Below are positions 1 to 9,493 of a DNA stretch of 64,000 nucleotides, piece by piece. The notes under the pieces were generated by a model. That model was given only the letters and a program-made list of their open reading frames with translations, was not told the DNA's origin and ran no database searches. Origin of the DNA: Brevundimonas diminuta. Lineage in GTDB: Bacteria; Pseudomonadota; Alphaproteobacteria; Caulobacterales; Caulobacteraceae. The stretch covers positions 1,674,001-1,738,000 of the forward strand of contig NZ_CP073063.1 of the NCBI RefSeq assembly GCF_022654015.1. Direction: 5' to 3'. Each line of letters begins with the position of its first letter. Position 1 is the stretch's first letter. Both the position numbers and the translations under genes were made by a program.

Positions 1-659
1 GCGGCGGTGACGCGTTCCAGCTTCTTCAAGCGTTCCGGCGACGGGCGTTCGTCCAGCGGAACCAGATGGACAACGGCCGAGGCCACCTTGGGCGGCGGGG
101 TAAAGGCGGCGGCGGGCAGATGCATGACGATGCGGGCGGTACAGACGGCCTGGGCGATGACCGCCAGACGGCCGTACGCGTCCTCGCTCGGCCCTGCGGC
201 GACGCGCTCGGCGACCTCCTTCTGGAACATCAGGGTCAGGCTGTGGGGCAGCCACGGGCCGGTTAGCCATTTGATCAGCAGGGCGGTGCCGACATTATAG
301 GGCAGGTTGGACACCAGATGGGTCGGACCGGAGACCAGATCGGCCTCCTTCACCTTCAGCGCATCGGCTTGGACGATAGTCAGGCGGCCGGAGCCATCGT
401 CCAGTTCGGTCAGCAAGGGAATGAAGCGCGGATCCTTTTCCACCAGGACCACGGCGCCGGCGTCGGATTCCAGCAGGGCGCGCGTCAGGCCGCCTGGGCC
501 GGGGCCGACCTCGATCACCGCGCGGCCCTCGAACGGACCGGCCAGACGCACGATCTTGCGAGTGACGTTCAGGTCCAGCAGGAAATGCTGTCCGAAGCTC
601 TTCTTGGCCGAAAGGCCGTGGGCGTCGAGGGTTTCGCGGAGGGAGGGAAGGTCGGTCAC
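1..659 (-). CDS. rsmA: 16S rRNA dimethyladenosine transferase RsmA/KsgA (partial, 3' end outside window)
   Basis: Translating the minus strand from GTG at 659 gives an uninterrupted frame to the window edge. It starts MTDLPSLRETLDAHGLSAKK, continues with KSFGQHFLLD, then the SAM-binding motif I (VIEVGPGPGGLTRALLE) and the adenine-methylation motif SNLPYNVGT. These are hallmarks of the RsmA/KsgA/Dim1 family, which dimethylates two adjacent adenines near the 3' end of 16S rRNA. About 219 residues are visible of a usual 260-280, so only the C-terminal helical region is missing. It lies 8 bp downstream of pdxA, the usual order in the lptD-surA-pdxA-rsmA operon. The GTG start follows from where the homology begins; no in-frame ATG lies just upstream. 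Confidence 0.93.
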   Translation of the reverse strand, partial: MTDLPSLRETLDAHGLSAKKSFGQHFLLDLNVTRKIVRLAGPFEGRAVIEVGPGPGGLTRALLESDAGAVVLVEKDPRFIPLLTELDDGSGRLTIVQADALKVKEADLVSGPTHLVSNLPYNVGTALLIKWLTGPWLPHSLTLMFQKEVAERVAAGPSEDAYGRLAVIAQAVCTARIVMHLPAAAFTPPPKVASAVVHLVPLDERPSPERLKKLERVTA

Positions 660-667
660 ACGCCCTG

Positions 668-1672
668 TTAGCGCGCGGCGCGGGCCGCCGCCATCTCCGA
701 TGCGAGGCGAATGGCGGCGATCAGGCTGTCTGCGCGCGCGACGCCCTTGCCGGCGATGTCGAAGCCGGTGCCGTGATCGGGCGAGGTGCGGATGATCGGC
801 AGGCCCAGCGAGACGTTGACCCCGCCCCAGAAGTCCAGGGTCTTGACCGGGATCAGAGCCTGGTCGTGATACATGCAGATGGCCGCATCATAGGTCGCGC
901 GCGCCTCGTCATGGAACAGGGTGTCGGCGGGTCGGGGGTCGGTGATGTCGATCCCCTCGGCGCGAAGCTGTTCGGCGACGGGAATCAGGATGTCGCGTTC
1001 CTGCAGACCCAAGGCGCCGCCTTCGCCTGCGTGGGGGTTCAGGGCCGCCATGGCCAGGCGCGGCCGGGCGATGGCGAAGTCGCGTTTCAGGCTTTCGTGG
1101 ACGACGCGGGCAGTGCGGGCGACGCGCTCGGCCGTGACCAGTTCCGGCACTTGGTCCAGGGCGACGTGAATGGTGACGAGGCAGGCGCGCAGGTCTTGGG
1201 CCGTCAGCATCATCACCGGACCGCGCGTGCCGGCATAGGGTGCATCGGCGGTCAGTTCGGCGATGAACTCGGTATGGCCGGGAAAGCGGAAGCCTGAGGC
1301 GTACATCGGCGCCTTGGCGATCGGGGCGGTGACGACGCCGGACGCCTCGCCGGACAGGGCGAAGCTTACCGCCTCCTCGATCCCGTCCGCGACGGCCGAG
1401 GCATTGGCCGGATCGGGCGATCCGACCAGGACCGGCGCGGGCAGGGGGCGATGAAGGACGGGAAGGGCGGAGCCGGACAGATCGCGAGCGTCACCGGGAG
1501 TCCCGACTTCGGCCACGGGGACGCCTTGTGCGCGCAGCAGCGCGGCGTCGCCGATGACGACGAAGGCCGTCTGGTCGGCGCGCAACGCTTTCCAGGCGGC
1601 GGCCACGATCTCCGGCCCGACGCCGGCGGGTTCGCCCAGCGTCAGAACCAAAGGCGCGACCGCTGGGGTCAT
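668..1672 (-). CDS. pdxA: 4-hydroxythreonine-4-phosphate dehydrogenase PdxA
   Basis: This 334-residue protein has the family length. It oxidises 4-phosphohydroxy-L-threonine in the DXP-dependent vitamin B6 pathway, giving the amino-ketone that PdxJ condenses into pyridoxine 5'-phosphate. Visible signatures are N-terminal GEPAGVGPE, the substrate and metal region GHTEFIAEL, NPHAGEGG, the metal-histidine stretch MYHDQALIPVKTLDF, and the C-terminal RTSPDHGTGFDIAGKG. The start overlaps the surA stop by 4 bp (ATGA), so translation is probably coupled. The protein is cytosolic. Its place between surA and rsmA is the classical proteobacterial arrangement. Confidence 0.96.
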   Translation of the reverse strand: MTPAVAPLVLTLGEPAGVGPEIVAAAWKALRADQTAFVVIGDAALLRAQGVPVAEVGTPGDARDLSGSALPVLHRPLPAPVLVGSPDPANASAVADGIEEAVSFALSGEASGVVTAPIAKAPMYASGFRFPGHTEFIAELTADAPYAGTRGPVMMLTAQDLRACLVTIHVALDQVPELVTAERVARTARVVHESLKRDFAIARPRLAMAALNPHAGEGGALGLQERDILIPVAEQLRAEGIDITDPRPADTLFHDEARATYDAAICMYHDQALIPVKTLDFWGGVNVSLGLPIIRTSPDHGTGFDIAGKGVARADSLIAAIRLASEMAAARAAR

Positions 1673-3036
1673 TTGAACTCGATCAGGGCGTCGCTGCGCA
1701 GATCGCGCAGATACCGGCGCTCCAGCACGGCCAGGTTCTGGGCGCGCAGACGGTTTTCGACCTGCTGACGGTTCGGCGCTTCCGGCCCGCCGACGCGACG
1801 ACCGCAGACGGCGACCAGGTGCAGACCTAGCGGGGTGCGGATCGGCGTCGAGACCGAACCGATTTCACCGGTGCGGGCGAACTGCTGGAACTGGGGCGCC
1901 AGGTTGGCGACGTCGGATTCGCCGAGGTCGGCGCCCAGGACACCCTGGGTCGCGCGCGCCTGGGAGATGATGTTGTCGCAGGTCAAGCCGTTACGCAGAC
2001 CTTCCAGCTTGGCGGTCGCGGCGGCCACGTCAGCTTCCGACGCGGTTTCAGGCAGTTCGACCATGACCTGCTTCAGCGAAACCAGGCTGGTGGAGGCGCC
2101 GTCACGCTTGTCGCGGAGGTAGAGAATATAGACGCCGCCATCGACGACGATGGGATTCGACAGCTGCCCCGGTTGGAGCTGTTCCAGGACCGATTGCACC
2201 GCTGGTTGGAGCGAATCCTTGACCACCCAGCCCGCATCGCCCGGCACGCGGGCGCTGGCCGAGGGGGCGGCTGAGAACTGCTGGGCGACGGCCTGGAACG
2301 GCGCGCCCTGGATGATCTGCTGCACCAACTGACGGGCGCCGTTCAGGGCCGCCTGCGCGCCGCCGACGCGAGCGGCGTCGATGTAGATTTCGCCGAGCAG
2401 GAACTGGGGCTTGGAGGCCGCCTCGTTCAGACGGCGGACTTCCTGATCGACCTGAAGGGTGCTGGCGCGGGCGCGGCTGTTGAAGCGACCCGGGATCAGC
2501 TGGCTCCAGCCGATCTGGGTGCGCAGGTTGTCGCGGAAGGCGGCGGGCTGGATGCCGCCCTGTTGCAGGAACTGCATATAGGCCTGCGGCGTCGTGCCGG
2601 CGGCACGGGCCATTTCGGCGATCTCGCCGTCGACTTCCTCGTCCGTGACTTTCAGGCTCTCGAACTTGGCCATCTCCTGATCCTTGAGGCGATCCTCGAT
2701 CAGGGCGTTCAGGGCGGCTTGCTGAATGGCGGGCAGGTTCTGCTCGGTCGGCTGGACCTGGGACGAGGCGATCAGCATCAGCATGCGCTGACGCAGATCA
2801 AAGCCGGTGATGATCTTGTCGTTGACCGTGGCGACGATGCCGTCGGCCATTTCAAACTGAGGCTCGGCGCGCGCCGTCGTCGGCGCCTCTTCAGCCGCAG
2901 GATTCGGGGCGCCGGCCGCAGGGCCCTGCGCGGGCGTGGGGGTCTGTACCGGAGCGGGCGCCGTCTGGGCATAGGCCGAACCGGCGAGGAGGACTGCCGC
3001 GAGCGCAGCCCCCGTCGAATAACGCATCAAACCCAT
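1669..3036 (-). CDS. surA: SurA-like periplasmic chaperone / peptidyl-prolyl isomerase
   Basis: This 455-residue protein has an N-terminal signal peptide ending near AGSAYA-Q and a low-complexity Ala/Pro linker (about residues 24-60). The SurA N-terminal chaperone domain follows (VATVNDKIITGFDLRQRM, then ALNALIEDRLKDQEM). A parvulin-type rotamase domain lies at about residues 210-315 (FLLGEIYIDA...GDAGWVVKDSL...VYILYLRDKR). SurA escorts unfolded outer-membrane beta-barrels, LptD among them, through the periplasm. The gene sits 72 bp downstream of lptD and overlaps pdxA by 4 bp. One parvulin domain is clear. A second, degenerate one may lie at about residues 320-420, around the KQVMVELPETASEADVAA segment. 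Confidence 0.93.
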   Translation of the reverse strand: MGLMRYSTGAALAAVLLAGSAYAQTAPAPVQTPTPAQGPAAGAPNPAAEEAPTTARAEPQFEMADGIVATVNDKIITGFDLRQRMLMLIASSQVQPTEQNLPAIQQAALNALIEDRLKDQEMAKFESLKVTDEEVDGEIAEMARAAGTTPQAYMQFLQQGGIQPAAFRDNLRTQIGWSQLIPGRFNSRARASTLQVDQEVRRLNEAASKPQFLLGEIYIDAARVGGAQAALNGARQLVQQIIQGAPFQAVAQQFSAAPSASARVPGDAGWVVKDSLQPAVQSVLEQLQPGQLSNPIVVDGGVYILYLRDKRDGASTSLVSLKQVMVELPETASEADVAAATAKLEGLRNGLTCDNIISQARATQGVLGADLGESDVANLAPQFQQFARTGEIGSVSTPIRTPLGLHLVAVCGRRVGGPEAPNRQQVENRLRAQNLAVLERRYLRDLRSDALIEFK

Positions 3037-3108
3037 TGGTCGTCCTGATTCCTCACAGCGGTCCGCCAGCCAGGCCGGCAGGCGGTCGCGCCCCGTAAAG
3101 CGTCATGC

Positions 3109-5547
3109 TCAACGCATATCGCCCTGTCCATAACCTGAACCTCCGAAAGTGGCGAGGTTTAGGCGCACATAGATGCCTTCCGACGGGCCGCCGGGCCGTG
3201 CGCGGGTGTTGTCGCGCCGATAACCCAGCTCGAACCGCAGGCAGTCGTCGTCGAACAGCACGCCGACTTCGGATCGCGTGATCTCGTTCTGGTCCAGATC
3301 GGCGATGCCGGCGACGGTAAAGCCCCAGTTCTGGAAAACGAACTGCTGACCCGCCAGCTGGACAAATTCGTAGTTGCGGTTCAGCGGCCCGTCGACGGGG
3401 TTCGACTGATCCAGAATGTAGCTGACGGTGGCCAGGTTACGGCGACCCCAGCGGCCGTCCAGCGCCGCTTCGGCGCGGCGCACCTCGCCCGAACCGTCCA
3501 CGGTGGCGTGGAACCAACTGCGGATGCGATCCGACGGCGAGAAGTCGCCCAGGACCACCCAATCCGAGGTCTCGGAGGCCAGGCCCGTGGGGTCATAGAG
3601 CCGCGCGGGGTCATCGGGAATCGACGTTTTGAAGTCGTCCTGCTGGTCGAAACGATAGCTGCGTCCCACGAACAGGCTGGCCTTGCGACCTTCAGCCCAG
3701 CGGATCGTGGCGCGACCGCCCGCCGTCACGCGCGCGCCGCCTTCCAGCAGATCGTAGCCGGAGAAGCGATCCATGCGGAACAGCGACGACTCGTCCAGTT
3801 CCAGAACCTGGGAGTCCTCGATGGGGATGCGGCGGTCCAGGCTGACCTTGTTGGAAACCGAGACCTGACCCATCGGCTCCAGGATGATGTCGGCGTCGGC
3901 GATGCGTTTGATCAGCGGATAGGCGACATCCACGCCCGCGCTGAACCTGGACCGACTGATCGTCTCGTCGCTGTCGACGCCCATCATCGGCGGCAGGTCG
4001 GACATGGAATAGAGATCGACCCGCGTGTCGACGAACGGCTCCACGCGCATGCCGACCGGCAGGATGATCGCCCGTCGCCATTCCACCTGACCCGTGATGC
4101 GGCGGCTGTCGACGCCGGCCAGACCTGTGGTGACGGGGGGGACGATCTCCGGGTTCAGGATCGGCGCGCCGACGAAAGCGTCGCGGTAGAGCGAAACGGC
4201 CGAACCCTTCAGGCGCAGCCGCCCGCCGAAGACCAGTTCTCGTGGCTCCCAGCGGACGTCAATCAGCGGAGCGACCAAGGGCAGGGTGTCGTCGTCCTCG
4301 AACACCTTGAAGCCGTTGGCGTCGCGGAAGTCCGTCGCGGCGAAGGCCGGGTTCAAGCGCAGGCTCTGGATCGAGAAGGCTGCGACCGAAACATAGGACC
4401 GATCGGTCTGATGTTCGGCGTAGATCTGGCTGATCAGACGACGGCGGTCGCCGTAGTAGAGGCCGTTGTCCTGATACGGAGAGCGCACGTCATAGCGGTC
4501 GAACAGCGTCTTGTCCGAGGTGCGCTCGGCCGTGAAGCCGAACCGCCATGGGCCATCCGGATCGAACTCGCCGTGCGACAACAGATAGCTGCGGTGTTCG
4601 CGATCGCCGAACTTGACGTTGTTGTCGAAGTCGCCGTCGCCGTTCAGATCGAAGTCGCCGAACTCGCGCTCGTAAGTATAGCCGCCGCGCGCCACGATCA
4701 TGCCGTTGGCGAACCGTCGGCGCCATTGCAGGTTCAGCAGCGGGGCGACCCTGGTGTTGATCTGCGGGCTGATCAGCCAGTCCTCGGACGGCGATAGGAC
4801 ATGCAGATAGGGAACCTCGACGGAGACGCCGCGACCCTCGTCATAGTTGACGATCGGCACCAGGAAGCCCGAGGCCCGCTCGACCGAGGGATCGGGGTGG
4901 GCGAAGAAGGGCGTGTAGAAGACGGGCACCGGACCGATGTAGAAGACGGCGTTGCGATACAGGATCGCGCGCAACTGCTCGTCCTGCGTCACCTTCTCCG
5001 CCTGGATGGAGATGGTCGGCGTCTTTGGACCGCCATCGTCGCAGATCGGGCAGGGGGTGAAGCGGGCGTAGTTCAGTTCGCTGACGTTCTCGCTGCGGCG
5101 CACAGCCGTTGCGGCCATCAGACTGGCGCCGTTGGCCAGACGCGTGGCGAAATCCACGGCGACGCCGGTCTCCAGGTTTTCATCCAGCTCGAGACGGCTG
5201 GCGTAGACCACCGTGCCGTCGGGCGCGATGGCCTCGACGCGGCCTTCGGCCGTCGCCGAGCCGGCGTTCAAATCATAGGACAGGTTCTCGCCGCGCAGCA
5301 CATGGCCGCGCGTGCGGACATTGGCGCGGTTCTCGGGCGTGCCGCTGACGATGATGTTGTCGCCTTCGCGACGCGCATTGTCGGCGTCGACATAGACCGC
5401 TTCGGGCGGCAGGCCGTCGGAAGGCGCGGCTGCGGCTGGGGGGGTGGTTTGCGCCCATGCGGGCGTCGCCAAGGGCGCGCAGGCGACCAGGGCCGCACCG
5501 GCGAGAAGCCTTGCTTTGAAAGCGTCGAAGCGCCGATCACCCTGCAT
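3109..5547 (-). CDS. lptD: LPS-assembly outer-membrane protein LptD
   Basis: This 812-residue protein has a signal peptide (hydrophobic run then PAWAQ), a short Pro/Ala linker, an OstA-like N-terminal domain (about residues 45-165, DNARREGDNIIVSGTPENR) and a long C-terminal region rich in alternating beta strands, the LptD barrel. LptD receives lipopolysaccharide from the periplasmic Lpt bridge and, with LptE, inserts it in the outer leaflet. A CPIC pair in the motif ARFTPCPICDDGG and a late Cys (DDDCLRFELGYRRD) fit the cysteines that form interdomain disulfides in this family. It is preceded by lptF and lptG and followed by surA, so the whole export and chaperone unit is one probable transcript. 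Confidence 0.95.
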   Translation of the reverse strand: MQGDRRFDAFKARLLAGAALVACAPLATPAWAQTTPPAAAAPSDGLPPEAVYVDADNARREGDNIIVSGTPENRANVRTRGHVLRGENLSYDLNAGSATAEGRVEAIAPDGTVVYASRLELDENLETGVAVDFATRLANGASLMAATAVRRSENVSELNYARFTPCPICDDGGPKTPTISIQAEKVTQDEQLRAILYRNAVFYIGPVPVFYTPFFAHPDPSVERASGFLVPIVNYDEGRGVSVEVPYLHVLSPSEDWLISPQINTRVAPLLNLQWRRRFANGMIVARGGYTYEREFGDFDLNGDGDFDNNVKFGDREHRSYLLSHGEFDPDGPWRFGFTAERTSDKTLFDRYDVRSPYQDNGLYYGDRRRLISQIYAEHQTDRSYVSVAAFSIQSLRLNPAFAATDFRDANGFKVFEDDDTLPLVAPLIDVRWEPRELVFGGRLRLKGSAVSLYRDAFVGAPILNPEIVPPVTTGLAGVDSRRITGQVEWRRAIILPVGMRVEPFVDTRVDLYSMSDLPPMMGVDSDETISRSRFSAGVDVAYPLIKRIADADIILEPMGQVSVSNKVSLDRRIPIEDSQVLELDESSLFRMDRFSGYDLLEGGARVTAGGRATIRWAEGRKASLFVGRSYRFDQQDDFKTSIPDDPARLYDPTGLASETSDWVVLGDFSPSDRIRSWFHATVDGSGEVRRAEAALDGRWGRRNLATVSYILDQSNPVDGPLNRNYEFVQLAGQQFVFQNWGFTVAGIADLDQNEITRSEVGVLFDDDCLRFELGYRRDNTRARPGGPSEGIYVRLNLATFGGSGYGQGDMR

Positions 5548-5580
5548 AGGCCATCCGTAGTCTGAGAAGCGAGCGCCCGA

Positions 5581-6720
5581 TTAGCCGTCTTCGGTATAGA
5601 ACAGCAAGGTCAAGGCTGCGAGCGCCGTAAGAACAGGCGGCAGCCAGGCGGAGACGAAGGGCGCCACGACCTCGGCCGATCCCATCGCCGACGAAAACTG
5701 GTTCAGGAAGAAGAAGGCGAAGCCCAGCACCACGGCCGCCACGCTCATGCGCGCCAGGTCGCCCAAACGCATCAGCCGCAGCGAGAAGGCGGCGGCCAGG
5801 ATGGACATGGCGGCGAACACGAGCGGCGTGGCCAAAAGTTGCTGGAAGCGCAGGCGATAGGCGGTCGAGGTGAAGCCGGCGTTCTCGATTCGGCTGATCT
5901 GGTTCGGCAGCGACCAGAAGGGCGTGGCCTGCGGTCGGGCGAAACGATCGAAGGCCTCGTCGTCCGCCAGGCTGGAGACAAGTGTCAGGCTGGAATAGGT
6001 GACCGCGCGCTGGCCGATCTGGGCGCCGACCGCATCGGTCAGGCGCCAGCTGCCGGCGTTCAGAGAGGCCGACTTGGCGTCGATCCGCTCGGAGAAGGTG
6101 CGACCACCGCCGGGGGCGGTCGTGTAGATGAAGAAGCTGACGTTCAGCAGTCGGGCGTTGGCGCGGTCCTGCTGGCCGGCGCGGATGATCATCTGGCGCT
6201 GATCGTCGCCCTCGCGCAGCCAGATCGCCTCCTTGGGGTCGCCGCCGGGCGCCGTGCCGGAAATCCGCGCGCGCTCGCGTTGCCACAGACCGTCGCCGGC
6301 CGAGGCCATCGGACCCAAGACCGTGACGGTCAGAACGCCCAGCACGAAGGCCATGCCGGCCGCCGGCAGGACGAAACGCCAGGCGGAGACGCCCGCCGCG
6401 CGCATGGCGATCAGTTCGCTGCGGCGGTTCAGGCTGATGAAGGCCGACAGGGTGCCGAACAGGAAAACGAACGGCATCAACTGCACGATGACCGACGGCG
6501 ACTTCAGCAGCACCAGGCCGAAGATGCGGACAGCCGACAGATCTTGGGCCGAGCCAACGCCCCGCGAGACCTCGACAAAGTCGATCAGCATGACGAGGGC
6601 CGAGATTACGGCCAGGGCCACGCCCAGCGACTTCAGCTGCTGGACCAGCACATAGCGTTCGATCCCACCCAGACGGGGGATATGCGGCGAACGACGGGCG
6701 GAGGCGGCGACGGCGGTCAT
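5581..6720 (-). CDS. lptG: LPS export ABC transporter permease LptG
   Basis: This 379-residue protein belongs to the YjgP/YjgQ permease family. It has an N-terminal transmembrane pair (VQQLKSLGVALAVISALVMLIDFVEV), a second membrane hairpin with the coupling-helix region LNRRSELIAMRAAGVSAWR, a periplasmic beta-jellyroll (about residues 130-270), and a final membrane bundle ending in FYTEDG. LptG pairs with LptF and the ATPase LptB to extract lipopolysaccharide from the inner membrane. It overlaps lptF by 4 bp and lies 33 bp before lptD. Order relative to lptF and the SELIAMRAAG motif support LptG over LptF. Confidence 0.93.
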   Translation of the reverse strand: MTAVAASARRSPHIPRLGGIERYVLVQQLKSLGVALAVISALVMLIDFVEVSRGVGSAQDLSAVRIFGLVLLKSPSVIVQLMPFVFLFGTLSAFISLNRRSELIAMRAAGVSAWRFVLPAAGMAFVLGVLTVTVLGPMASAGDGLWQRERARISGTAPGGDPKEAIWLREGDDQRQMIIRAGQQDRANARLLNVSFFIYTTAPGGGRTFSERIDAKSASLNAGSWRLTDAVGAQIGQRAVTYSSLTLVSSLADDEAFDRFARPQATPFWSLPNQISRIENAGFTSTAYRLRFQQLLATPLVFAAMSILAAAFSLRLMRLGDLARMSVAAVVLGFAFFFLNQFSSAMGSAEVVAPFVSAWLPPVLTALAALTLLFYTEDG

Positions 6721-7853
6721 GCGAACTTGGCCTTCAGATCGCGCAGGGCGGCGGTGGTCCGGCTGCGACGCGGCTTCAGCGCGCGGAACAGAACACGCAG
6801 GGCGACGACGATAGCCACGATCGGCACGACGTACTGGAGCACGTTCATCCAGCCGTTCCAGGCGCTGGCGGCCACAAGGCCGTAGCCGATGACGCGCAGG
6901 ACCAGGAACAGGCCCGCCGCCTTGGCGATGCGCAAGGTATAGCCGGTGCGGCTGAAGGCGCCGCCCAGGATGGCCGAAAGCGCCAGGGCCATGGCGACCA
7001 TGGCGTAGAGGGGCGAGGCCAGCCGCGAATGCGCCTCGGCCAGCAGCTCGCCACGCGAGCCTGCGACCTCAAGCACCTTGGCCGTCGGGTTCAGCAGCTG
7101 GCGCAGATAGAGGTCGGTCGGCTTGTAGCGAATGGTGTCGGTCACCCCGACGAAGGGCGCGAGAGAGAAATCGTACCGCCCGAACGACAGCGTCTCGAGC
7201 ACGCCGTCCGACGAATAGCGTTGGGCCGAGCCGTCGATCATGGTCAGGATCGGAATGCCGCCGGCGTCGCGGCTGAAGCGCGCCTCGGACGCGTTCCAGG
7301 TCGTAACCTTGTCCTTGTCGTCCAGATAGACGAACAGGTTCTTCAGCAGTCCGTTCTGCTCAATCTGCTGCACATAGACGGTCAGGCCATCAGGCCCCTG
7401 AACGAACTGGCCTTCCTCGACCAGCAGGGCGGCGAGGTCGGTACGGATGTCGAACGCCTGACGCCGCGCCTCCTGCTGCGCCCAAGGCAGAATGAAAACA
7501 TTGACCAGCAGCGTGACCAGGGCGACCAGCACGGCGATACGTGCGGCCGGCGATATGACCTGCCACCGGGTCATGCCGCCCGCGAAGGCCGCCGTCAGCT
7601 CCTGCTCGCGTTGCAGACGCGTCAGGGCGATCAGGGCGCCGACGAAAAGGCCAATCGGCAGAATCACCGAAAGCAGTTGCGGCAGGGCGAGCAGGGTCAG
7701 CTTGACCATGATCCACACGCTCTGGCCCCGCTCCACGATGACCTGGAGTTGGTCGAGGCTCTGGCTCAGAATCCCGATTCCCGCCAGCGCTGCGCACGCG
7801 GCGATCACAGGGAACAGGATCTGGCGAAAAAGGTATCTTTGAATCAGGGTCAT
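6717..7853 (-). CDS. lptF: LPS export ABC transporter permease LptF
   Basis: This is a 378-residue permease starting MTLIQRYLFRQILFPVI at ATG 7853. The open frame extends 78 bp further upstream, but the extra residues look non-coding and the family begins with this hydrophobic helix. It has the YjgP/YjgQ architecture: two N-terminal helices, a coupling-helix segment (TRLQREQELTAAFAGGMTRW), a periplasmic jellyroll, and C-terminal helices. It forms the LptB2FG transporter with lptG, whose start overlaps its stop by 4 bp. It is divergent from pepA, an arrangement shared with many gammaproteobacteria. The 143-bp gap to pepA must hold both promoters. Confidence 0.92.
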   Translation of the reverse strand: MTLIQRYLFRQILFPVIAACAALAGIGILSQSLDQLQVIVERGQSVWIMVKLTLLALPQLLSVILPIGLFVGALIALTRLQREQELTAAFAGGMTRWQVISPAARIAVLVALVTLLVNVFILPWAQQEARRQAFDIRTDLAALLVEEGQFVQGPDGLTVYVQQIEQNGLLKNLFVYLDDKDKVTTWNASEARFSRDAGGIPILTMIDGSAQRYSSDGVLETLSFGRYDFSLAPFVGVTDTIRYKPTDLYLRQLLNPTAKVLEVAGSRGELLAEAHSRLASPLYAMVAMALALSAILGGAFSRTGYTLRIAKAAGLFLVLRVIGYGLVAASAWNGWMNVLQYVVPIVAIVVALRVLFRALKPRRSRTTAALRDLKAKFA

Positions 7854-7996
7854 GGGCGGATGGACTTCGCCCGGTTGCAGGCGGCGACATTGAGGCGCAT
7901 CTAGTAGCACATCAGGGCGCGTCCGCGACAAGCAGACGCGCCGTTGTCATTTTGCTGTTTGCAGACGCCGGGTGGGGCCTGGCTGGAGTTGATTGA

Positions 7997-9472
7997 ATGA
8001 AGATCGAATTCGTCGCCGCCGTGGACGCCGCCGAAATCCTGGCCGTTCCGGTTTTTGAAGATCGCACCTTCACCCCCGCCGGGACCGTGCTGGACGGTAA
8101 GGCCAACGGCGCCCTGACCAAGGCGGCGGGCAAGGGTCGTTTCACCGGCAAGGCCGGGCAGAGCCTGAGCATCGCCGCGCCGTCGGGTGTCGAGGCGGAC
8201 GCCGTGCTGCTGGTCGGCGCGGGCGCCAAGGACAAGCTGGACGATCTGGCGGTCGAGGCCTTCGGCGGCAACGCCTATGCGGCGGTCAAGCTGTCGGGCG
8301 CCGAGGTGCTGACGATCGACGCATCGGACCTGTCGCCCGAGCAGGCCGCCCGCGTCGGTTTTGCCGCGCGTCTGGCCGCCTATCGCTTCGACAAGTATCG
8401 CACGACGCAAAAGGCCGACAAGATTCCGTCCATCACCACCATCCGCGTGGTCACGACCGACCTGCGGGGCGCCGAAGCCGCGCTGGAGCCGCTGTCGGCC
8501 GTCGCCGACGGCGTGATCTTCGCGCGCGATCTGGTGTCCGAGCCTGCCAACGTCCTGTATCCGGCCGAGTTCGCCAAGCGGGTGAAGGCGCTGGAGAGCC
8601 TGGGCCTTGAAGTCGAAATCCTCGGCGAGGCCGAGATGGAGAAGCTGGGCATGCGCACCCTGTTGGGCGTGGGCCAGGGCAGCCGTCGCGAAAGCCAGCT
8701 GGCGATCATGAAGTGGAACGGCGGCGAAGCCGGCGCTCAGCCCCTGGCCTTCGTCGGCAAGGGCGTCTGCTTCGACACCGGCGGCATCTCGATCAAGCCG
8801 GCGGACGGCATGGAAGACATGAAGTGGGACATGGGCGGCGCGGCCGCCGTGACCGGAACCATGATCGCCCTGGCCAGCCGCAAGGCCAAGGCCAATGTCA
8901 TCGGGGTGCTGGGCCTGGTCGAGAACATGCCGGACGGCAACGCCCAGCGTCCGGGCGATGTGGTCGTGTCCATGTCGGGTCAGACGGTTGAGGTCATCAA
9001 CACCGACGCCGAAGGTCGCCTCGTTCTGGCCGACGCCCTCTGGTATACGCAGGAGCGCTTCAAGCCGAAGTTCATGATCGACCTGGCCACCCTGACGGGC
9101 GCCATGATCGTGGCCCTTGGCCTGGATTACGCGGGCGTCTTCTCGAACTCCGACGATGTCGCCGATCCGATCCTGGCGGCGGCCAAGAAGGTCGGCGAGA
9201 ACTTCTGGCGCATGCCGATCCCGGCCATTTACGAGCAGCACATCGATTCCAAGATCGCCGATGTGAAGAACACCGGCAACGGCCGCGCCGGCGGCTCGAT
9301 CACCGCCGCCCTGTTCCTGCAACGCTTCACCAACGGCGTGCCGTGGGCGCACCTGGACATCGCCCCGACGGCCTGGGCCAACAAGAGCCCCAGCCCCACC
9401 GTGCCGGAAGGCGGCGTCGGCTTCGCCGTGCGCACGCTGGACCGGATGGTCGCGGATTCCTACGAAGGCTGA
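7997..9472 (+). CDS. pepA: Leucyl aminopeptidase (M17) PepA
   Basis: This 491-residue M17 metallo-aminopeptidase releases N-terminal residues from peptides in the cytosol. The catalytic domain contains GKGVCFDTGGISIKP (metal-binding Lys and Asp), MKWDMGGAAAV, and the diagnostic NTDAEGRLVLADAL signature with the second set of metal ligands and the catalytic Arg. The N-terminal 160-170 residues form the less conserved macro-like domain. The gene is divergent from lptF and followed 21 bp later by holC, the common pepA-holC order. Some PepA proteins also bind DNA in site-specific recombination; nothing here shows that role. Confidence 0.96.
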   Translation: MKIEFVAAVDAAEILAVPVFEDRTFTPAGTVLDGKANGALTKAAGKGRFTGKAGQSLSIAAPSGVEADAVLLVGAGAKDKLDDLAVEAFGGNAYAAVKLSGAEVLTIDASDLSPEQAARVGFAARLAAYRFDKYRTTQKADKIPSITTIRVVTTDLRGAEAALEPLSAVADGVIFARDLVSEPANVLYPAEFAKRVKALESLGLEVEILGEAEMEKLGMRTLLGVGQGSRRESQLAIMKWNGGEAGAQPLAFVGKGVCFDTGGISIKPADGMEDMKWDMGGAAAVTGTMIALASRKAKANVIGVLGLVENMPDGNAQRPGDVVVSMSGQTVEVINTDAEGRLVLADALWYTQERFKPKFMIDLATLTGAMIVALGLDYAGVFSNSDDVADPILAAAKKVGENFWRMPIPAIYEQHIDSKIADVKNTGNGRAGGSITAALFLQRFTNGVPWAHLDIAPTAWANKSPSPTVPEGGVGFAVRTLDRMVADSYEG

Positions 9473-9493
9473 TCGGTTGGGAGGTAGAGCCGG

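Noticed and set aside
3508..4797. 429-codon plus-strand frame opposite lptD
   Set aside because: It is antisense to a clear LptD gene; the composition (runs of Arg, Asp, Gln, Val) is what the complement of high-GC codons gives, and no domain is seen.
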